This document shows positions 57,016 to 64,000 of a DNA stretch of 64,000 nt, piece by piece; within the stretch, counting starts at the first letter, position 1, and the number at the start of each line of letters is the position of its first letter. Source of the stretch: Zoogloea sp. (GTDB taxonomy: Bacteria; Pseudomonadota; Gammaproteobacteria; Burkholderiales; Rhodocyclaceae); NCBI GenBank assembly GCA_016703645.1, contig JADJBR010000007.1, positions 1,882,501 through 1,946,500 of the forward strand. Reading direction: 5' to 3'. Position numbers and translations under genes: made by a program. The notes under the pieces are model-generated. The model saw only the letters and a program-made list of their open reading frames with translations, was not told the origin of the DNA and did not search any database.

Positions 57016-57018
57016 TGT

Positions 57019-57804
<786 letters not shown>

Positions 57805-58632
57805 TCAGTCAAAGACGGCCAGGATCACGGACGTGGCCTGGAACACGGCGCAGGCCATACTGCCCACATGGAGATCCAGGTTGCCGATACTGTCGTGGGT
57901 CACCACCGACGTGATGTTACGGCCGCTGGGCAGGGTGATCGTGACCTCGGAGCTCACCGGCCCCTCGTGGATGGCGGTGACCTCGCCCCACAGGTGATTG
58001 CGGGCGGTGGTGCGGGTGTCGCGGTCGGTGATGATCAGCACCGATGGCGCCTTTACGAAGGCATGCACTTCGCGGCCAATGCCCAGTTCCAGATTCTCGG
58101 CGCTGGCCCGGGTGATCACCGCCACCACCTCGTTCGCATCATCCAGGCGCACGCGCACCTCGAAACTGACCTCGCCCTCGCGCAGGCCGGACACGGTGCC
58201 GACGAACTGATTGCGCGCACTGGTACGCATGGCCATGCGGCGCAGCAGGGTCTGGAACTGGTGCACATTGGTCTCGCCCTCGTCACCGAGGCGTGACGAC
58301 AGGCGGTCGATGGCCTGCTGGTATTCCTGCTCCACCGCCCGATACATGGCGATCACCCGGCGGCCGTAGTCGGTGAGGCTGGTGCCACCCCCGTGCTTGC
58401 CGCCCACCGAGCGCTCGACCAAAGGCGCCTCCGCCAGGTTGTTCATCGCATCCACGGCATCCCACGCCGCCTTGTAGGACAGGGGAACGGCCTTCGCCGC
58501 CTGGGAGATGGAGCCATAGCGGTCGATAGCCTCAAGCAGGCGAATCCGGGTATCACCCAGGAAAGTACCGAACTCGGTATCGACTGTCAGCTTTCCGACA
58601 AGCTTGTGCTGAACGGGACGTCGGGTAGTCAT
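57805..58632 (-). CDS. modE: Molybdate-responsive regulator ModE
   Basis: A 275-residue regulator: N-terminal winged helix (LLEAIDRYGSISQAAKAVPLSYKAAWD) and two C-terminal Mop/TOBE domains that bind molybdate (TSARNQFVGTV and TTARNHLWGEV). With Mo bound it normally represses modABC. The start at 58632 has AGGAGA upstream, and CTATATAG overlaps that ribosome site, suggesting autoregulation. Confidence 0.96.
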   Translation of the reverse strand: MTTRRPVQHKLVGKLTVDTEFGTFLGDTRIRLLEAIDRYGSISQAAKAVPLSYKAAWDAVDAMNNLAEAPLVERSVGGKHGGGTSLTDYGRRVIAMYRAVEQEYQQAIDRLSSRLGDEGETNVHQFQTLLRRMAMRTSARNQFVGTVSGLREGEVSFEVRVRLDDANEVVAVITRASAENLELGIGREVHAFVKAPSVLIITDRDTRTTARNHLWGEVTAIHEGPVSSEVTITLPSGRNITSVVTHDSIGNLDLHVGSMACAVFQATSVILAVFD

Positions 58633-58637
58633 CAAAT

Positions 58638-58650
58638 CTCCTATATAGAG
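58638..58650. promoter_or_regulatory. Partial ModE-like site before modE
   Basis: CTCCTATATAGAG contains the palindromic CTATATAG typical of a ModE half site and abuts the modE Shine-Dalgarno on the minus strand. Also within the modE-modG divergent gap. Confidence 0.45.
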
Positions 58651-58780
58651 CCCTACACAACGGCTCGCACTGCACTTCAGCAAATAGCGGGCCACAAATG
58701 CTGCGCCGCGCTATGGTTGCAGGTAGTGAATACCCCTGCGTAGAGTGCAGGCACCCACTCATCAAGCCAGGAGCATCAAG

Positions 58781-59209
58781 ATGAAGATCAGTGCCCGAAA
58801 CGCCTTCGACGGCAGCGTCCAATCCGTCAAACCCGGTGCGATCAATTCCGAAGTGGACGTTGCCCTTCCCGGCGGCCTCAAGATCGTGGCCACGGTCACC
58901 AACGACAGCGTCGCGGAACTCGGGCTTGTCGCCGGCAAGGCCGTCAAAGCCCTGGTGAAAGCCTCGTCGGTACTGGTTCTGACCGACGGAGCGGGGGTCA
59001 AGCTGTCGGCCCGCAACCGCCTCGAAGGCACGGTGACGTCCCTCACCGAAGGCCCGGTCAGCACCGAGGTGGCGATCGGTCTCCCCAATGGCCTGACGGT
59101 GTACGCCACCATCACCCGCGACGGCGCCACGGCCCTCGGCCTGAAGGTCGGCGTCCCCGCTGCCGCCGTGTTCAAGGCCCCATCGGTGATCATCGGCGTC
59201 GCTGCCTGA
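58781..59209 (+). CDS. modG: Di-Mop molybdate-binding protein (ModG type)
   Basis: A 142-residue cytoplasmic protein made of two tandem Mop domains, each starting with a (S/T)ARN motif (MKISARNAFDG and VKLSARNRLEG). Such proteins oligomerise and store molybdate. Divergent from modE; GGAG before the ATG at 58781. Confidence 0.93.
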   Translation: MKISARNAFDGSVQSVKPGAINSEVDVALPGGLKIVATVTNDSVAELGLVAGKAVKALVKASSVLVLTDGAGVKLSARNRLEGTVTSLTEGPVSTEVAIGLPNGLTVYATITRDGATALGLKVGVPAAAVFKAPSVIIGVAA

Positions 59210-59698
59210 GCCCCTGAAAGCTGCCATCCGTCGTATCGGCCTCGCCGGCTGACACATCACAGGAGAGGCATAAAGAAGCTACCGCAGTTGTTTTATATTC
59301 TCCTATATATAGCGAAACGCACCAACTCAGCGCATACGGCGAACTGATCGGGGGCGTCACTGCCAGGCAAGCAGGGCATTCCGCCCGGTTCGCTCCATGC
59401 CCTCGAAACGCTGCCGTGCCCCCACCGGGAAAGACACCGCGGACCCACCACGCCACAAGCCCCCCAACCCGGACTTCGCTATATACGCGAACACATAATG
59501 ATGTCAACAATCCTACAAATTGGAGTATTCAAGACATTCCAGGAAGGTCGTGAGCGAACTGTAGCCGCACTGAGCCCACTCCCAGAATCAAGAACGGGCC
59601 GAGAACCCCACGCCCACGAGGTACAAGCAGAAGCAGGCACACCCCGTGCTTAGTCGATATATATAGTTTTATATATCGGAACACGAAGGAGCGCCAGC
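59210..59698. promoter_or_regulatory. Mo-regulatory intergenic region with three TATATA palindromes
   Basis: No convincing gene in 489 bases. Three ModE-like signals occur: an imperfect one at 59292-59315 (TTATATTCTCCTATATATAG), TTCGC-TATATAC-GCGAA at 59475-59491, and a perfect dyad at 59655-59678. Confidence 0.5.
59655..59678. promoter_or_regulatory. Perfect ModE-like operator
   Basis: CGATATATA and TATATATCG (9-bp arms, both perfect) around a 6-bp spacer TAGTTT. This fits the ModE recognition pattern of two TATATA arms spaced 6-8 bases. It ends 20 nt before the ATG of the 135-residue gene and would overlap its promoter. Confidence 0.75.
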
Positions 59699-60106
59699 AT
59701 GCTGCACGAGGGGCATTACACACACCAGTACTTCGACATCAAGCCAGGTCACGTCCGCCGCCCCGAAACGGCGATCCGCTGGAGCGAGGGCCTGCCGGCC
59801 GAATGGCGCGAGCAGGTGATCGCGCCCCTGTACTTCGACCATTACAAGGAGTACCTGGTCAAGGCCGCGCGCATCCTCGGCCGGGACGAGGATGAGCTGC
59901 CCTGCTACTGTGCCTTCTGCTACGTACTCGAGGACGAGCCCGACCCGGCCCACCCGGAGCGCTGCCGGGCACTCGCCTATGCCGAAACGGTTCGCGCCTG
60001 GCGCCTGCGTGATGGCCGCTGGCTTATCCACCGCCTCATCATTCACCGCGGCGAGCAGGCACGGGCACGGGGCTTCTTCTCCCTGAGCCCGTACATGCCC
60101 CGCTAG
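59699..60106 (+). CDS. Uncharacterised protein behind a ModE-like operator
   Basis: A 135-residue soluble protein with no recognised family: starts MLHEGHYTHQYFDIKPGHV, central CYCAFCYVLEDEPDP with three close cysteines, and a basic C-terminus. No signal peptide. GAAGGAG lies 12 nt before the ATG. The operator directly upstream and the mod genes next to it suggest a molybdenum-regulated function (transport, cofactor or a Mo-enzyme substitute), which is inference. Confidence 0.75.
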   Translation: MLHEGHYTHQYFDIKPGHVRRPETAIRWSEGLPAEWREQVIAPLYFDHYKEYLVKAARILGRDEDELPCYCAFCYVLEDEPDPAHPERCRALAYAETVRAWRLRDGRWLIHRLIIHRGEQARARGFFSLSPYMPR

Positions 60107-60331
60107 CCACACCCCCAGGCCGGGTGCGCATTCCCCACTGGCAGGCAAATTAGTCAACACATTCGCCGCCAACCCCGTACAATCCGGGCACCGTGCGCCT
60201 GCCAATCAGCGTACCGGCACCCTCTTTCATCAGTTTCGACCGATCCCCGCGATCCCGAAATCTCGTTGCGCCCGCCCCGATTGGTGCCGCTCCCCGTGAG
60301 CGTTCAGGCCGTCGCAGGAGCACACATACCC

Positions 60332-62149
<1,818 letters not shown>

Positions 62150-62177
62150 GCGACCACCGCTGCAGCCCTGATCAGGA

Positions 62178-62199
62178 GACGCCCCAAGGGGCGTCTTTT
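62178..62199 (+). terminator. Rho-independent terminator of rhlE
   Basis: GACGCCCC-AA-GGGGCGTC followed by TTTT: 8-bp perfect stem, 2-nt loop as written, T run. Confidence 0.85.
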
Positions 62200-62249
62200 C
62201 ACTTATCTTTCCGGCTGATCACTTGATTTTCTCCAGGAGCGGTGAAGAG

Positions 62250-62675
62250 ATGGACCGACCAAACCGGCATGCGCGCCTTGCAGCCAGCCTGATCGCCCTC
62301 GGGGCAAGCCTCGCGACACCCTGCGCCTTCGGGCAGAAGCCCGACTCGGGCGAAGCCGTTTACCAGGAGATCTGTGCCGCCTGCCACGGCACGGGTGTGC
62401 CGAGAGCGCCACAGCTAGGCAAGCATCGTCAATGGGCTCCGTTGATCCGGGAGGGACAGGCCGTGCTCACCGCCCATGCGTGGGTCGGGGTACGCGGCAT
62501 GCCCGCCCGCGGTGGGCGCAGCGACCTGGATCTGGCCACCTTTTCCAGTGCGGTGGCCTACATGGCCCGGGCCGCCGGTGCCGACTGGCAGGCTCCGGAC
62601 GCCACCATGCTTGGTCGCATAACGGCCGAGGTCCGCAAACGGGAAGTTGGGCTGAAGGCCAGGAAATCCGGCTGA
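62250..62675 (+). CDS. Periplasmic class I cytochrome c (c5-like)
   Basis: A 141-residue cytochrome: signal peptide (LIALGASLATPCAFG), heme motif CAACHG near 46, likely Met ligand in GVRGMPARGG near 88. The C-terminal ~50 residues are a helix-rich extension. Possible electron carrier; no obvious partner. Start at 62250 preferred over an in-frame ATG nine codons upstream. Confidence 0.85.
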   Translation: MDRPNRHARLAASLIALGASLATPCAFGQKPDSGEAVYQEICAACHGTGVPRAPQLGKHRQWAPLIREGQAVLTAHAWVGVRGMPARGGRSDLDLATFSSAVAYMARAAGADWQAPDATMLGRITAEVRKREVGLKARKSG

Positions 62676-62681
62676 TACGAT

Positions 62682-62711
62682 GAAGAACGGCACCCGCGGG
62701 TGCCGTTCTTC
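62682..62711. terminator. Bidirectional terminator between convergent genes
   Basis: GAAGAACGGCACCC (62682-62695) pairs with GGGTGCCGTTCTTC (62698-62711), a 14-bp perfect stem between the cytochrome gene and the PEP-CTERM gene. Confidence 0.8.
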
Positions 62712-62739
62712 ATCGCAGTGCGCATCTTGCGCGTTGCGG

Positions 62740-63588
62740 TCAGTGCCGACGCCGACGCAGGGCCAGCAGCCCCAGCAGACCTCCGCCTGCGAGCACGACA
62801 CTGGCGGGCTCGGAAACCTGCCCGTAATCAGCGGTCACGCCAGCGATCTTGATGAAGTCCTTGGACGTATCCGCACTGGGCAGGGACTGCACCAGGGTGT
62901 TCAAGGCCCCCACCAGCCAGTAGCGGGAACTGATGTTCAGATCATTCACCGTCAAGGGCTTGTAACCCGCCACGTCGGAAGACTGGGACACGCCACCGTT
63001 GGCCGCATTGGTGTAGTGGGCCGAGTTCGACGCCTTCACGACACTCCAGCCATTCGACAGTAGCGTCGAATAACCCACATCGGCGGACAGGAAGGTCGGC
63101 GTCCCGCTCCCCGTATAGGCGAGCACGGTCAGATCCGAGTCGGTCTTCCACCATCCCACGGTCACGGTCTTCAGCGCAGCCGAAGCGCCCGCACCGAAGT
63201 CAAAGAGCATCGAGTCGTAGCGGGCGCTGTTGTCCATCGTATGGCCGGGGGACGTGCTGTTCTGGATGGTGCCCTCGTAGGTATCGCCGGCCGTCGAGCC
63301 GGCATCCCGGTTGGTCACCCCCAGCCCCCCGCTGTAGGTGCCGAGGTAGGCACTTTCGATGTAGGCGTTCTGCGTGCCCGAGGTGTTGTTCTTGGTGTTC
63401 GACCAGGCCGAAATGGTCACGTTGCCACCATCCCCGGCCCCCGCGTAGCTGCGGGTATTGCCAAAATTGCCGGTGCCGGATTCGTTGCCACCGGCGGTAA
63501 AACTCCAGCTGGACGCGGCCTCGGCTGCGCTGACTCCGATCAGGGCAAGGAAGGCTGCCACCATGGAACGAGAAAATCGAGTGGTCAT
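62740..63588 (-). CDS. PEP-CTERM sorted extracellular protein
   Basis: A 282-residue secreted protein: signal peptide (AAFLALIGVSAAEA), a Gly/Ser/Thr/Asn-rich body with few charged residues, and a C-terminal PEP-CTERM tag (SEPASVVLAGGG, hydrophobic stretch, RRRRH). It is processed by an exosortase and linked to exopolysaccharide/floc formation. The start at 63588 follows AAGGAA. Upstream 63600-63710 is very A/T-rich. Confidence 0.85.
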   Translation of the reverse strand: MTTRFSRSMVAAFLALIGVSAAEAASSWSFTAGGNESGTGNFGNTRSYAGAGDGGNVTISAWSNTKNNTSGTQNAYIESAYLGTYSGGLGVTNRDAGSTAGDTYEGTIQNSTSPGHTMDNSARYDSMLFDFGAGASAALKTVTVGWWKTDSDLTVLAYTGSGTPTFLSADVGYSTLLSNGWSVVKASNSAHYTNAANGGVSQSSDVAGYKPLTVNDLNISSRYWLVGALNTLVQSLPSADTSKDFIKIAGVTADYGQVSEPASVVLAGGGLLGLLALRRRRH

Positions 63589-63740
63589 GTTATTCCTTGA
63601 TAAAAATAGTGTTCTGAAGCGTTTGTAGGGGTAACAATGCAAGATCCAAACCAATTTTATAATTTTTTGTAAATTAACAATTTTTTTATTCATCGCGGCA
63701 TTCAAGAGATGGAGATGTAAAGCGGGTCGACACCTCTTCC

Positions 63741-64000
63741 TCACACGCCCAACTCCCGGCGCAGTGTCTGCGCCTCGGCCTGACTCTCGAAATCACCCTG
63801 GCTACGGAAGACCGCAGCCAGCTCGTCTCGGGCCTCATCACGCTTCCCACTGCGGTGAAGCACCCACGCCAGGTGGTAGCGCACCTCGCGGGAATCGGGA
63901 GCCCGGAGGCGGGCCTCGCGCAAGGTCTTGAGGCCGAGAGCCAGGGCGCCGCTGCGCGCTTGCAACCAGCCCAGGGTGTCCAGTGCATTGGCGTCTGTCG
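63741..64000 (-). CDS. prsT: PEP-CTERM system TPR protein PrsT, C-terminal end (5' end outside window)
   Basis: The last ~85 residues of a TPR-repeat protein, open to the window edge: ANALDTLGWLQARSGALALG, then YHLAWVLHRSGKRDEA. This end matches the PrsT family found in EPS/PEP-CTERM loci. Its neighbour is a PEP-CTERM substrate gene. Identification rests on this fragment only. Confidence 0.7.
   Translation of the reverse strand, partial: TDANALDTLGWLQARSGALALGLKTLREARLRAPDSREVRYHLAWVLHRSGKRDEARDELAAVFRSQGDFESQAEAQTLRRELGV

Noticed and set aside
59190-59510. 106-codon minus-strand frame in the mod intergenic region
   Set aside because: Unusual composition, no Shine-Dalgarno at its start, and it runs through the TATATA regulatory palindromes.

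Overview
The window is about 64 kb of GC-rich chromosome from a betaproteobacterium, most likely a Rhodocyclales relative (Azospira/Thauera/Zoogloea type). This is inferred from the gene orders mlaFEDACB-ABC-bolA-murA-hisG-hisD, leuS-lptE-holA-proA and rpsU-yqeY-dnaG-rpoD, a short-form HisG, and a PEP-CTERM/PrsT locus at the right edge. No rRNA and no CRISPR array were seen; there is one tRNA.

Left region (1-10.4 kb): after the 3' part of glnE lies one leftward operon that is the most unusual feature of the window. In transcription order it encodes a small Trypco1-like protein, a CHAT-family cysteine protease, a MoxR-type AAA+ ATPase, a 984-residue protein with a degenerate vWA-like region and a C-terminal formylglycine-generating-enzyme (FGE/C-type-lectin) fold, an HRDC protein, a DGR reverse transcriptase, a template repeat (TR), and a second stand-alone FGE protein. 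Both FGE proteins carry a variable repeat (VR). By hand alignment every TR/VR difference (15 in VR1, 18 in VR2) falls at a TR adenine and none at other bases, the hallmark of a diversity-generating retroelement. The layout suggests a protease-armed NTPase conflict or signalling system whose recognition surface is diversified by reverse transcription.

Region 10.5-17 kb: a metallo-beta-lactamase-fold hydrolase, a small conserved protein, a zinc-ribbon plus PD-(D/E)XK nuclease-like protein, recQ, and an intact IS1111-group (IS110 family) element inserted in a hairpin-rich intergenic repeat.

Region 17-27.3 kb (all leftward): the Mla phospholipid-transport operon followed by an ABC-2 exporter, BolA, murA, an unexpected BCS1-like membrane AAA ATPase, hisG and hisD.

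Region 27.4-42.9 kb (mostly rightward housekeeping): leuS with a low-GC mosaic segment over the KMSKS loop, lptE, holA, proA, small accessory genes, an H-NS-like protein, folB, plsY, tsaD, then the macromolecular synthesis operon rpsU-yqeY-dnaG-rpoD, ending with a tRNA-Ile2(CAT) that has a flawed T-stem.

Region 42.9-64 kb: an Lnb/DUF4105 envelope protein with a DUF3015 partner, a chemoreceptor behind a sigma-28 promoter, a TonB-dependent copper receptor, a frameshifted sigma-54 activator divergent from a quinohemoprotein alcohol dehydrogenase that has a -24/-12 promoter, the molybdate locus modE-A-B-C with modG and a palindromic ModE-like operator in front of an uncharacterised gene, an RhlE-type helicase, a cytochrome c, and a PEP-CTERM protein with the end of PrsT.
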